A stretch of DNA of 64,000 bases from Methanococcus maripaludis (GTDB lineage Archaea > AGJL01 > Methanococci > Methanococcales > Methanococcaceae): positions 1-64,000 of the forward strand of contig NZ_JACDUL010000002.1 of assembly GCF_013760955.1 (NCBI RefSeq), in the 5' to 3' direction. The first letter of the stretch is position 1, and each line of letters starts with the position of its first letter. Of this stretch, positions 17,031 to 25,993 are shown piece after piece. The translations under genes were made by a program, and so were the position numbers. The notes below the pieces were generated by a model. The model saw nothing but the letters and a program-made list of their open reading frames with translations. It was not told the DNA's origin and ran no database searches.

Positions 17031-18224
17031 ATGAAAATAAAAGATATAATATCGTTTGCAGGTCAAAATATAATTCAAAAGAAAACCCAGAGTACGTTAA
17101 CAATAATTGGCATAGTTATTGGGATACTTGCAATCGTAAGTTTGATATCTTTGGGATACGGCGTTCAAAATTACATAAAAAGTGAGATTACAACTGTTGG
17201 TGCCAGTGTAATTTCAATACTTCCATCAAAAGATTTTGGGGGGCCTTCCGCAGGTAAAAACTTTAATGATCGGGATGTATCGGCTATTGAAAATATAAGG
17301 GGAATTGATGAAGTTTTGCCAGCTTGGTTTGGAAGTTATTTAATAGAATATTCTGATCAAAAATATTATGGGAGTATTCTTGCAATCAACCCTTCAATAT
17401 ATCAAAAAATATATAGTCAAACTTGGGGTTATGAACTATACCGGGGGCGTTGGATAGAAAATAATGATAAATATTCATGCATGATTGGTTATACGCTTGC
17501 AACCAATTCTTTTGATCGTGAAATAGATATTGGGGATAAAATAACAATAAATGATAAAAAATACAAAGTTATCGGGATACTGGAAGAAACAGGAAACCCC
17601 CGTGACGACGATGCGGTTGTTTTATCTTATGATATGGGAAGTGAACTTTTCGAAATAGACGATGAATACAACGTAATAACTGTAGTAGTAAAGTCTGGTG
17701 AAAATGTAATTTCTATAGCGGATATAATTGAAGAAGAACTCGAAGATTCGAGAGGGGATGAAAATTTTTCAGTATTGACTGCAGAACAGCTTGCAGATTC
17801 AATTAACAGTATTTTTAGGGTTTTGACGATATTTTTAGTTGGAGTTTCAAGCATTTCACTATTAGTTGGTGCGGTCGGGATTTCAAACACGATGCATATG
17901 AGTATTTTAGAACGAAGAAAAGAAATAGGTATTTTAAAAGCTCTTGGTGCAGAAAATAACACAATATTATCTATATTTGTTATTGAAGCCGGATTTTTAG
18001 GGCTTTTTGGTGGGATCATCGGTTCAATTTTGGGTATTTTGATTGCAAAGGCAATTGAATATTTTGCAAAAATTGCAGGATATGGGCTTATCAGGGCATG
18101 GATTTCATGGGAATTAATTGTCGGGGTTTTAGTATTTTCATTTGTAGTCGGGGTTTTAAGTGGGTACTTCCCTGCAAGAAGTGGGGCAAAATTGAACCCC
18201 GTAGATACATTGAGGGGAGAATAA
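17031..18224 (+). CDS. MacB/FtsX-type ABC transporter permease
   Basis: 397 residues: TM1 (STLTIIGIVIGILAIVSLISL), an extracellular MacB periplasmic-core-like domain of ~220 residues, then three C-terminal TM helices, with SILERRKEIGILKALGAENNTI as the FtsX-family coupling segment and FPARSGAKLNPVDTLRGE as the usual C-terminus. Start follows GGGGTAGCTT. Such permeases pair with a LolD/MacB-like ATPase, but none is in the neighbourhood, so its ATPase must be encoded elsewhere. Cargo is unknown. Confidence 0.9.
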   Translation: MKIKDIISFAGQNIIQKKTQSTLTIIGIVIGILAIVSLISLGYGVQNYIKSEITTVGASVISILPSKDFGGPSAGKNFNDRDVSAIENIRGIDEVLPAWFGSYLIEYSDQKYYGSILAINPSIYQKIYSQTWGYELYRGRWIENNDKYSCMIGYTLATNSFDREIDIGDKITINDKKYKVIGILEETGNPRDDDAVVLSYDMGSELFEIDDEYNVITVVVKSGENVISIADIIEEELEDSRGDENFSVLTAEQLADSINSIFRVLTIFLVGVSSISLLVGAVGISNTMHMSILERRKEIGILKALGAENNTILSIFVIEAGFLGLFGGIIGSILGILIAKAIEYFAKIAGYGLIRAWISWELIVGVLVFSFVVGVLSGYFPARSGAKLNPVDTLRGE

Positions 18225-18269
18225 TTAATTTACCGAATTAAAAATTCAAAAATGCGTTTTGGTGAAATC

Positions 18270-19106
18270 ATGCAACTACTATTAAAAATACTGATTTTGG
18301 TGGCATTTGTAATTATTTTATCATTAGCGGCATTTGAAAAAAATTCGATAAAAAATACTGAAAATATATGGAATAAACTCGATAAAAAAGCGCTTGAAAA
18401 TATTTATTTTGATGAAAACCGTTTGAATGAAAATATATCCCCTCTTGCAAAAAAATTCATCAATAATTCGATAAAAAACGGAACTAAAATTCCAAAAACT
18501 GCCATTTTAGATATTGAAGGTAAAATGAGAACTAAAATAGATGAAAATGCCCCCTGGAATGACATATCTTCTAATGAAATACTTTCAAAGGACGGTTTTG
18601 TATGGAAAGCAGAATTAAAAAGTGGCCCCTTGGTTTTAAAAGGTGCTGATTATTATTTTGAAAATAATTCTGAAATAAATTTTGCACTTTATGGATTAAT
18701 CCCTGTTGTAAAAGAATCTAACACTGATATAACCAAATCTGCACGTGGAAGGCTAGCAATAGAGCTAATTGTTTGGAATCCATGGGAAATAATGAATAAT
18801 AAAAATACTGAATTTAAAGACGTTGATTCTGAAACTTTTTCAGTATCTTTTGAAATTGATGGTGAAACAATAACAGTTTATCTAAAAATTGACGATGAAG
18901 GTAATTTAAAAGAAGTTTATATGAATAGGTGGAATAAATTAGAAAATGGTTCATATGGATATATTCCATTTGGTGGAACAATTTCAAATCAGTTAGAACA
19001 GAACGGTTTAAAAATTGCTAAAACACTAAATGTTGGATGGAACTACGGAAGTAGGGAATATGTTCAAACTTTTTATTTTAACTTAACCGCTGCTGAATTT
19101 TATTGA
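18270..19106 (+). CDS. Membrane-anchored DUF6544/DUF6920-like protein
   Basis: About 278 residues. An ATG at 18252 is in frame, but GGTGA at 18261-18265 points to the ATG at 18270. The N-terminus is a membrane anchor (LLLKILILVAFVIILSLAAF). The rest fits the DUF6544/6920 pattern: FVWKAELKSGPLVLKGADYY, then RGRLAIELIVWNPWEI, YGYIPFGGTISN and a C-terminal EFY. The function of that family is not known to me. It follows the ABC permease by 45 bp and may be cotranscribed. Confidence 0.7.
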   Translation: MQLLLKILILVAFVIILSLAAFEKNSIKNTENIWNKLDKKALENIYFDENRLNENISPLAKKFINNSIKNGTKIPKTAILDIEGKMRTKIDENAPWNDISSNEILSKDGFVWKAELKSGPLVLKGADYYFENNSEINFALYGLIPVVKESNTDITKSARGRLAIELIVWNPWEIMNNKNTEFKDVDSETFSVSFEIDGETITVYLKIDDEGNLKEVYMNRWNKLENGSYGYIPFGGTISNQLEQNGLKIAKTLNVGWNYGSREYVQTFYFNLTAAEFY

Positions 19107-19187
19107 TTGCCGTATTCATAAAAGAAAATCATATTTACTCCAAAAAACAAAATAACATTATAAACTTTTTTAGATGGGGTGGTTTAA

Positions 19188-19664
19188 ATGATTTTTAAAA
19201 TACCTACTATGGGTAAAGAAGAATACGATTCACTTGTAAAAGACAGTTACGTGTCAAGAATTGCATTTTTAGGGGATAAATATCCATATATTGCACCATT
19301 TCTATACGTTTTTGATGGAAAATATATGTATTTTCTTTCAACGAAATATGGTCGTAAAGTCGAGCTTCTAAAAAATAGCCCTTATGTATCTGTTGAAATT
19401 GAAAATTTTTCCAAAGACATGTCTTATTATAGATTTATAACACTTCAGGGAAAAATTGTTCATGAAGAAGATTTTGAAAAAAAGACCGAAGTAAAAAAGA
19501 AATTTTTAGAAATGATAAGTTCAAAAAATCTATCAAATTCGGTTCTTGAAGCACTGGGTCAGAATTCAGACGACCCTATTGACTCTTTACTTACGTCAAA
19601 TAACACACATATTTGGAAATTAACTGAAGTTGAAGATATTGTTGCACTTAAAAATGAAAAATAA
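19188..19664 (+). CDS. Pyridoxamine 5'-phosphate oxidase-like flavin/heme-binding protein
   Basis: 158 residues with the split-barrel pattern of the PNPOx-like group: VSRIAFLGDKYPYIAPFLYV, FLSTKYGRKVELLKNSPYVS, and FITLQGKIVHEED. Related methanogen proteins bind FMN, F420 or heme; the cofactor cannot be decided here. Start ATG follows GGGGTGG. Confidence 0.82.
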   Translation: MIFKIPTMGKEEYDSLVKDSYVSRIAFLGDKYPYIAPFLYVFDGKYMYFLSTKYGRKVELLKNSPYVSVEIENFSKDMSYYRFITLQGKIVHEEDFEKKTEVKKKFLEMISSKNLSNSVLEALGQNSDDPIDSLLTSNNTHIWKLTEVEDIVALKNEK

Positions 19665-19718
19665 TCTAATTAAATATATAAACTCATAATTAAAATTTTT
19701 CAATAAACGAGGCTAATT

Positions 19719-21419
19719 TTGGTTCCTGACGTGTTCATTGAGGTTAGTTTGGTAATATTTGTTGCTTTTTTAATATCATTAGTCATGAGGATGCTAAAAC
19801 AACCCTTAATTATTGGGTACATACTAACAGGAATATTGGTAAGCCCTTATTTTTTGAATATTGTACGATTTGAAGAATCAATATCTACATTGGGCCACTA
19901 TGGAGTAACTATTTTATTATTTATGGTAGGAATTAGTTTAAATCCTGGATATTTCAAAGAAATTGGTAAAATTTCCGTAATAACGGGACTTGGACAAATA
20001 GTATTTACTTTTTCAATCGGATTTTTAATATCTATTTTTTTAGGATATTCTTATATCGAATCAATGTACATTTCAATTGCATTAACATTCAGTAGTACAA
20101 TAATTATCATGAAATTAATTTCAGATAAGGGAGATATCGATAAATTATACGGTAAAATTTCTATCGGATTTTTAATCGTTCAAGATATTGTTGCAATGGC
20201 AATATTGATACTAATCTCTGCATTTAACGTACAATCCGGTGCTGGAGAACTATTATTTCTAATCATATCAAAAATAGTTTTAATTTTAACCGCAATTTAT
20301 ATTTTTACGAAGTATGCTCTTTCAAATTTTATATCATATGCATCCAAAAATCAAGAATTTTTGTTTTTATTTTCCCTAATGTGGTGTTTTACATTAGCTT
20401 CCGTATTTCATCTTTTAGGGTTTTCAAGTGAAATCGGAGCTTTGATTGCAGGTATTGTGCTTGCCATGTTTCCAGAACGTTATGAAATAGCTTCAAAAGT
20501 GAGGCCCTTGAGAGATTTCTTTTTGATTTTATTTTTTGTAGTTTTAGGGGTCCAAATGACCTTTGAAACGTCAGTATCGTTCCTAATTCCTGCGATAATC
20601 CTTTCAATTTTTGTTTTGTTTGGAAACCCAATAATTGTCATGATACTTATGGGAGCTTTTGGATATACGAAAAAAACGGGATTTCTTGCAGGACTTACTG
20701 TAGCGCAGATTAGTGAATTTTCATTGATAATTGCGTCACTAGGGCTTAGGAATGGCCATCTTTCACAGGGAATAGTTTCAATGATTACACTTATTGGCAT
20801 AATCACGATTGCAGGATCCAGCTACTTTATAACATATTCTGAAAAGATATACTCTTTACTTTCAAATTACCTTTCAATATTTGAAAAGAAGACTAAAATA
20901 TTTGAAAAAGACTTTAAAAATAAAAATACTGGAGAAATAATTCTGTTTGGTGCAGACAGAACTGGTAAAAATATATTAAATGTTATTGAAAATTCAAAAG
21001 AAAGATTCTTAATTGTTGATTATAATCCAAAAATCATCAAAGATTTGTCTAAAAGAGGATATAATTCGATATATGGCGATGCATCAAATCTTGAATTGTT
21101 GACTGAATTGAATTTTAAAGAATCTAAAATGTTAATTTCTACAATTTCAGATATCGAAACAGACATTCTTTTGATAAAAACAATATTAAAATCAAACCAA
21201 AATGCGATTATTATCGTAATTGCGCATAAAATCGAAGATGCGATTAAATTATATGAAGAAGGTGCTAGTTACGTTATAATGCCCCATTTTTTAGGAAGTA
21301 TTCATGCATCTTTAATGATTCAAAAATACGGGCTAAATATCGAAGAATTTTTAAAAGAAAAAAGTAATCATATGGAATCTTTGAAAAAATCTCAAGAATT
21401 ATTTAGGCATACAAAATAA
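19719..21419 (+). CDS. KefB-type cation:proton antiporter with TrkA-N domain
   Basis: 566 residues beginning at a TTG behind GAGG. Twelve or so membrane helices form the CPA2 exchanger (QPLIIGYILTGILVSPYFL, LTFSSTIIIMKLISDKGDID, LGFSSEIGALIAGIVLAM). The last ~160 residues are a cytosolic RCK/TrkA-N domain (IILFGADRTGKNILNVIE, then FLIVDYNPKIIKDL) that would bind a nucleotide and gate transport. Such systems export K+ or exchange Na+/H+. It is probably monocistronic. Confidence 0.92.
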   Translation: MVPDVFIEVSLVIFVAFLISLVMRMLKQPLIIGYILTGILVSPYFLNIVRFEESISTLGHYGVTILLFMVGISLNPGYFKEIGKISVITGLGQIVFTFSIGFLISIFLGYSYIESMYISIALTFSSTIIIMKLISDKGDIDKLYGKISIGFLIVQDIVAMAILILISAFNVQSGAGELLFLIISKIVLILTAIYIFTKYALSNFISYASKNQEFLFLFSLMWCFTLASVFHLLGFSSEIGALIAGIVLAMFPERYEIASKVRPLRDFFLILFFVVLGVQMTFETSVSFLIPAIILSIFVLFGNPIIVMILMGAFGYTKKTGFLAGLTVAQISEFSLIIASLGLRNGHLSQGIVSMITLIGIITIAGSSYFITYSEKIYSLLSNYLSIFEKKTKIFEKDFKNKNTGEIILFGADRTGKNILNVIENSKERFLIVDYNPKIIKDLSKRGYNSIYGDASNLELLTELNFKESKMLISTISDIETDILLIKTILKSNQNAIIIVIAHKIEDAIKLYEEGASYVIMPHFLGSIHASLMIQKYGLNIEEFLKEKSNHMESLKKSQELFRHTK

Positions 21420-21592
21420 ACTTTTTTAATATTATTTGAAAAATATATTTTACCAAATTCAAGCAGTTTTTCTTGAAATTCAAAAAACTCCTCTTTTTTT
21501 TAACCTCGAAAAAAGAAAGTATCTGATAGCTAATTTCAATTCAGTTATTGTATTAGATATGTTCAATTCAAATTTAAAATAAAAAATAAAAA

Positions 21593-22939
21593 TTATAAAA
21601 TTTCTTTTTTGAAATCCGATTTAATGAAGATTAACCCACATAATAATGTTAAAACTTCTGCTAGTGGCTGTGAAACCCATATTCCCGTAATTCCAAAATA
21701 CATCGGTAAAATTACCAACAATGGAACTAAAAATATAGCAGTCCTGCTTAATGAAAGGAAGTTTGAAATCTTACTTTTTCCAGTCGATTGAAAGTAAGTA
21801 ATTATTAAAAATCCAAGTCCAAATACGGAAAGTCCGTATGCAAAATATTTGAGACCAAATACGGTAGATGAAATTAACGTTAAATCAGTTTTATTGAATA
21901 ACATTATCGGGATTTTTGGAAATACTGATAATGTAACAAATGAAACAAGTCCAATAATTGCTGTAAGAATTCCTGTTTTTTTTAAAATCTCTTTTACACG
22001 TGAATATTCTTTTGCCCCATAATTATAGCTTATTAGTGGCTGAACCCCATTACAAAGTCCCATGTAAACGAGCATTACTAATGCAAAGAGGTAGCTTACA
22101 ATTCCATATGCTGAAACTTCAAGAGGACTTCCATATTTTAAAAACTGGATTGTGTGAAGCACCATAACTACTGAAGCCGATAATTCAAGAATGAATGGTG
22201 AAATTCCAACAGCAATTATGTTTTTAACTATTTCCAGTTCTGATTTTAAATCTTCGAATTTGGATGATAAATCAAGTTTTAAATTCGATTTTCCACCTAA
22301 AAAGTGATGCAAATATACTAAAGCTCCAAAAGTTTCCCCAGTTATAGATGCGAGTGCAGCCCCAAACACGCCCCAACCAAAGAAGACAATGAAAATCGCA
22401 TCAAATACAATATTGAGTATTGCACCCAAAACTACGGTAAACATTGCTTTTTTTGGAAAACCGTCATTTCTAATAACTGGATCTAAACCCACCCTGATCA
22501 TTATAAAGACACATGCAAGGTATGACACTTGAAGATACGTGTAGGAATATTCAAGTAAATTCCCGGTAATTCCAAATTGAACCAGCAATGGTTTTATTAA
22601 CGTCAAACCAAGAACTGTGAGAATAATTCCGCCAATTACAATCATGTAAACTACTGTTTTTAGAATTTTTTCTGCTTCTTCTTTCTTTTTGGCACCAAGT
22701 TTCATTGAAATATGTGCTGAAGCTCCGATTCCAAACATTATTGCAAAACCCGTCATTACAAAACAGTACGGAATTGCGACAGTTACTGCTGCAATTGCTT
22801 CTGGCCCGACAAAATTTCCAAGAAATATTCCATCAACGATTATATATATTCCAAGAACTACAAATCCGATTATTGAGGGTATTGCATATTTTGCAATTAA
22901 TTTGTTGATATTATCCGTTGATAAATCATCGTTTTTCAT
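21593..22939 (-). CDS. MATE-family efflux transporter
   Basis: 448 residues, twelve predicted membrane helices in two six-helix bundles. The N-terminal IAKYAIPSIIGFVVLGIYII, FLGNFVGPEAIAAVTVAIP and the mid-protein CNGVQPLISYNYGAKEYSRV are typical of NorM/DinF-like MATE proteins, which export cationic compounds with Na+ or H+. It is convergent with the KefB-type gene. No regulator adjoins it. Confidence 0.92.
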   Translation of the reverse strand: MKNDDLSTDNINKLIAKYAIPSIIGFVVLGIYIIVDGIFLGNFVGPEAIAAVTVAIPYCFVMTGFAIMFGIGASAHISMKLGAKKKEEAEKILKTVVYMIVIGGIILTVLGLTLIKPLLVQFGITGNLLEYSYTYLQVSYLACVFIMIRVGLDPVIRNDGFPKKAMFTVVLGAILNIVFDAIFIVFFGWGVFGAALASITGETFGALVYLHHFLGGKSNLKLDLSSKFEDLKSELEIVKNIIAVGISPFILELSASVVMVLHTIQFLKYGSPLEVSAYGIVSYLFALVMLVYMGLCNGVQPLISYNYGAKEYSRVKEILKKTGILTAIIGLVSFVTLSVFPKIPIMLFNKTDLTLISSTVFGLKYFAYGLSVFGLGFLIITYFQSTGKSKISNFLSLSRTAIFLVPLLVILPMYFGITGIWVSQPLAEVLTLLCGLIFIKSDFKKEIL

Positions 22940-23161
22940 TTAAAACACCTTATAAATCTTAAAAAAATTCATACAACGCCGGGACTAAATACATGCTCAT
23001 TTTAACTATTTATATGTTGATGTTTTGAGGTTAAAAATAGAAAATTATGGGGGTTTGTTTATCGAGTAATTATGAATTAAAAACGATTATATACTCGATA
23101 TTGGAAAATAGATTAAAAATATATGATTTTTTAAATTAAAAACAGCAAAAATTTAAAATTT

Positions 23162-23450
23162 TTAAATATTTTTAATTAATAATTCAAATATTGTTAAAAT
23201 TAAGTAAACCTTATTATGTTGTTCAATATCCAATAATCTTACAGTATTTCCATCAATTTCGTAAACTATGGCATAAGATGATTGAACATTGGCTCGTCTT
23301 GATCACTGCATATCACCACGTAGTGGCTTGTAGTGTTCGGGATTTTCCAGAATTTCGCTTACTTTTTTATTTACAGTTTCTATAAATTTTTTTATCACGA
23401 GAATGCTTTTTTAGTTTTTTTATCGGCTTTTTTAGAGATTAGTAAGTCAT
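23162..23450 (-). pseudogene. RelE/ParE-family toxin relic
   Basis: The toxin start overlaps the antitoxin stop (TAATG at 23450), the usual toxin-antitoxin coupling. Stops and frame changes break it: an early TAA after MTY, a frameshift, and a TGA inside PLRGDMQ-stop-SRR. The text still reads KKVSEILENPEHYKPLRGDM, then SYAIVYEIDGNTVRLLDIEQ-HNKVY, characteristic of RelE/HigB-like mRNA interferases. It cannot make a working toxin. Confidence 0.8.
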
Positions 23451-23674
23451 TATTTTAACCCATAGTGTTTGGCAAAATCCTTAACTGGAATAAACTCTCC
23501 TTTTCGAATTTCTTCTAATTTTTCAAGGTATTTTGGCCTAACTTCGGATCCTTCGACAACATATTTCATGAAGGTTTCAATCTGTTTACCCATGTTGAGC
23601 CCCCTTTCGTCACAATATTCTGAAAATTTTTTAACTACTGTTTCATCAATGCTGTAAGTTCTCTTAACGTTCAT
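23450..23674 (-). CDS. RelB-like antitoxin, orphaned
   Basis: 74 residues from the ATG at 23674, which follows AAAGGGAT; a longer frame to 23725 exists but lacks a start signal. VKRTYSIDETVVKKFSEYCD at the N-terminus looks like a ribbon-helix-helix DNA-binding fold; the C-terminus (LEEIRKGEFIPVKDFAKHYG) would wrap the toxin. It is intact while the downstream toxin is broken, so it is either a relic or an anti-addiction protein against a related toxin elsewhere. Confidence 0.75.
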   Translation of the reverse strand: MNVKRTYSIDETVVKKFSEYCDERGLNMGKQIETFMKYVVEGSEVRPKYLEKLEEIRKGEFIPVKDFAKHYGLK

Positions 23675-23842
23675 AGTATCCCTTTCAAGTTTTATATTTA
23701 CATGGGACGATATGTATTTACACATAAATACATTTTTTTAAGTTAATACTAATTAAAAAACCATTTTAGTCTACAGGTTTAATTTATATAATGACAAAAT
23801 GAAAAGTTTATTAATGGAGTTAACTTTTTAAAATGTGGCATT

Positions 23843-24172
23843 ATGTTGGGATATTTTATATTATATCTAATATTTGGGGGTATTTTACTCATATATGGCA
23901 GTGAATGGTTCATTGTTGGAAGCATAAGTATTGCAAAACATCTCAAGATTTCAAATTTTGTAATCGGTGCAACAATTGTCGCATTTGGAACGTCACTTCC
24001 TGAAATCGTTACAAGTAGCTATGCTGCACTTTCTGGATCCTCTGGCCTTGCAGTTGGAAATGCTGTTGGAAGCTGCATTGCAAATATCGGAATTATTTTG
24101 GGAATTAATCTATTATTGTACCCAATAATCATTAAAAAAAGAGAAATCTTAAAAAATAGCCTTCTTTTTTAA
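23843..24172 (+). pseudogene. Truncated duplicate of the Ca/Na antiporter
   Basis: 109 codons, nearly the same as the first third of the antiporter at 5147 (FVIGATIVAFGTSLPEIVTS is identical). It stops after LLLYPIIIKKREILKN. Only the first alpha repeat remains, and exchange needs both, so it is unlikely to transport on its own. The TATA region upstream (GGTTTAATTTATATAATG near 23779-23796) is also shared with the full gene, so promoter and 5' end were duplicated together. Confidence 0.8.
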
Positions 24173-24198
24173 TTTAACTCAAATTCCCCTCGATAAAA

Positions 24199-24262
24199 TT
24201 CATTCAAAATAATTATTCTTCGATAAAATATTAAACTTATTATTATGGTTTTAACATTAAAT
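24199..24262 (+). repeat. 64-bp direct repeat, left copy
   Basis: Matches 26663-26726 in 63 of 64 positions (one A/C difference), beginning TTCATTCAAAATAATTATTC. The left copy starts 27 bp after the truncated antiporter. The two copies frame 2.4 kb that holds non-coding repeats, the WYL-like gene, a winged-helix gene and two microproteins. Confidence 0.9.
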
Positions 24263-24495
24263 TGGAAATTAAACCTTTAAATTATTTATCCTCTTTTTTT
24301 AAAATTTTAAAATGTGAGATTTAATTTAAATTTCCGAAAAAGATTTTCTGAAAATTGAAAATATATTTCAAGATAAGTTTAATATTTGAACTTTAATGGA
24401 AGAACGTTTTAAGTTTAAAGTCTGGTTTTGAATTTAAAGATCAATAACCGAACAATTCCAAAAAATATAAATAAAAGATCTGCAAAGTTTGTTAA

Positions 24496-24676
24496 GTCCT
24501 ATTTTGCATATATTGGATTTGTGTGAATCCTCAAGGCTGAAAACATTTTAAAATCTATATTTTACCCCCCGTTAAACAGGACATAATTTATTCAGCTTTT
24601 TAAAATTCAGTTTAACCCAACCTTCGGGTTTTTATATTGCCATGTTTAAAAATTTTATTGGCGAGAAACTCGTCAA
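24496..24676 (+). other. GC-richer island with three hairpins, candidate RNA
   Basis: Possible helices: GTCCT (24496-24500) with AGGAC (24578-24582), AACCC/GGGTT (24614-24630) followed by a short T run, and TTGGCGAG/CTCGTCAA (24658-24676, 8 bp with one G-U and a three-base loop). No reading frame is supported. The island stands out against AT-rich flanks. Only one copy is present, so covariation cannot be tested here. Confidence 0.4.
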
Positions 24677-24740
24677 TAATCCCTCATAATGCCTGAACGT
24701 AATGTGCCACGTTTAAAGACAAATATTTAGTTTTTTAAAA

Positions 24741-24832
24741 ATTTCTTTTTTTCCTTTTTAACCCCACCTATTGGTTTTAATTAAACATATAAAAAAATAT
24801 TAATAAGGCAATTTTTAAAAATTATATCGCTG
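24741..24832 (+). repeat. Family 1 repeat, promoter-half copy C
   Basis: Shares with copies A and B the run from TTTCTTTTTTTCC through AACCCCACCTATTGGTTTTA, and AATTTTTAAAAATTATAT, but loses similarity after about 24832. Only the upstream part is present. Confidence 0.55.
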
Positions 24833-24970
24833 AAGAATTATTTTCTTCAGAACTGAAATCATGCCAATGTAGATGGCTTTTTTGACCTCTTGGAGCATTT
24901 TAAATTTTAAAATGTATTTAATCTGCTCCAATTTTTAAAAATCCTTTTAAGTTCTTTTTTACAAGATTAT

Positions 24971-25050
24971 TTCAATTTAACCCAGCATAACAGTTTTGAG
25001 TACCTAAAAAGTTTAATAATGCTATTTTTAAAAATTATATTACTAAGGTG
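24971..25050 (+). repeat. Family 1 repeat, promoter-half copy D, before the WYL-like gene
   Basis: Reads AACCCAGCATAACAGTTTTG, then AGTACCTAAAAAGTTTAATA and GCTATTTTTAAAAATTATAT, and ends by 25050, just ahead of the start at 25076. It carries the same TATA-like core as copies A and B, so it probably supplies the promoter of the downstream gene. Confidence 0.6.
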
Positions 25051-25075
25051 AAACCATTTTATCGAGGGGAATTAA

Positions 25076-25366
25076 ATGGTCATAAATACATTAAAAGAAG
25101 CAATAAAAAGTAAAAAAATAGTTACTTTTCATTATGGCGGGTTACCGAGGGTGGCCGAACCGCACATGATTGCAATAACAGATACTGGAAAATGGATTCT
25201 GAAGGCATTTCAAACATGGACTTTTGAGTCAGAAAACTGGCCTGAATGGAAGTTCTATTCAATTCCAAATATCAAAAATTTAACTTTAATGAATAAATCT
25301 TTTGAATCTAAACTAGATTTTGAAAAAAACCAGTTATCTATTGATAAAATAATAATGCAAATCTAA
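25076..25366 (+). CDS. Solitary WYL-like domain protein
   Basis: 96 residues. It opens with LKEAIKSKKIVTFHYGGLPR, has the RVAEPH element and WILKAFQTWTFES, and ends with a strand pair around FYSIPNIKNLTLM, all in the order of WYL domains (a ligand-sensing Sm-like fold usually fused to a helix-turn-helix). No DNA-binding part is present. WYL proteins often regulate defence loci. A decayed second copy is at 4676-4885. The assignment is by pattern only. Confidence 0.6.
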   Translation: MVINTLKEAIKSKKIVTFHYGGLPRVAEPHMIAITDTGKWILKAFQTWTFESENWPEWKFYSIPNIKNLTLMNKSFESKLDFEKNQLSIDKIIMQI

Positions 25367-25429
25367 ATGAGATTTGATTTTATTTTTTAAATATTTTAAA
25401 ACGGTTAGTCCAGCTGTTTGAGGGAAAAT

Positions 25430-25723
25430 ATGATCAATAATTTTCAAAGGAATATTTTAAATTACCTTTATTTAATGTATAAATCAGGATCTCCAGTATG
25501 CGAATTTGGAAATTTTATAACTTATTTTAAAGAATGTAGTCAGGATAAACTAATTAAAAATTTAAAAAAACTCTCAAAAATGAATTTAATTCAAATACAA
25601 GGCGATTTAGTTGAAAAACAATTAGATAAAGTTCAAGTTAATTATTCAATTTTCATTAAAATAACCGATTATGGAATAACTAATATTGAATACCCTAAAA
25701 AAAGCCCGTGGATAGAGTTTTAA
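25430..25723 (+). CDS. Small winged-helix-like protein
   Basis: 97 residues from the ATG at 25430, which follows GAGGGA; a TTG 12 bp upstream is in frame but lies inside that site. Pattern: NILNYLYLMYKSGSPVCEFG, then LIKNLKKLSKMNLIQIQGDL and IFIKITDYGITNIEYP, i.e. helices followed by a two-stranded wing with the usual ITDYGI ending of archaeal winged-helix regulators. It lies 64 bp after the WYL-like gene; together they could provide the sensor and the DNA-binding part that are normally fused. This pairing is inference. Confidence 0.6.
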   Translation: MINNFQRNILNYLYLMYKSGSPVCEFGNFITYFKECSQDKLIKNLKKLSKMNLIQIQGDLVEKQLDKVQVNYSIFIKITDYGITNIEYPKKSPWIEF

Positions 25724-25780
25724 AGTTTATAAAAAAACTAAAAAGTAGTTAATTGTTTATTTTTATGAATTTAACACAAT

Positions 25781-25897
25781 TTATCGTTTGTGCTGATTTT
25801 CCTGTTTTTTCTGCTTTTTTGGACCAACTTCTCGCTGGTAACGTGCTATTTTTTGTTGGTGGCGCTCTTTTTGTTCTTCTTGCTTAATTTTTACCAT
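25781..25897 (-). CDS. Lys/Gln-rich 38-residue microprotein
   Basis: Starts at 25897 behind AAAGGAG with good spacing and encodes a highly charged helix (MVKIKQEEQKERHQQKIARY, then QREVGPKKQKKQENQHKR). No family recognised. A second K/Q-rich microprotein lies upstream at 25994-26104 on the same strand. The strong ribosome binding site is the main reason to call it. Confidence 0.5.
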   Translation of the reverse strand: MVKIKQEEQKERHQQKIARYQREVGPKKQKKQENQHKR

Positions 25898-25993
25898 GGG
25901 TACTCCTTTTATATCTTTAAAATTAAAAAGTGAAAAAAAAAGTGGGTGGTTTTTGTTAACCTTCTTTCTTTTAATGTCTTAATTTAAAGCAAT

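Noticed and set aside
23191-23385. Plus-strand 64-codon frame
   Set aside because: It is the antisense of the RelE relic, whose conserved text is on the minus strand.
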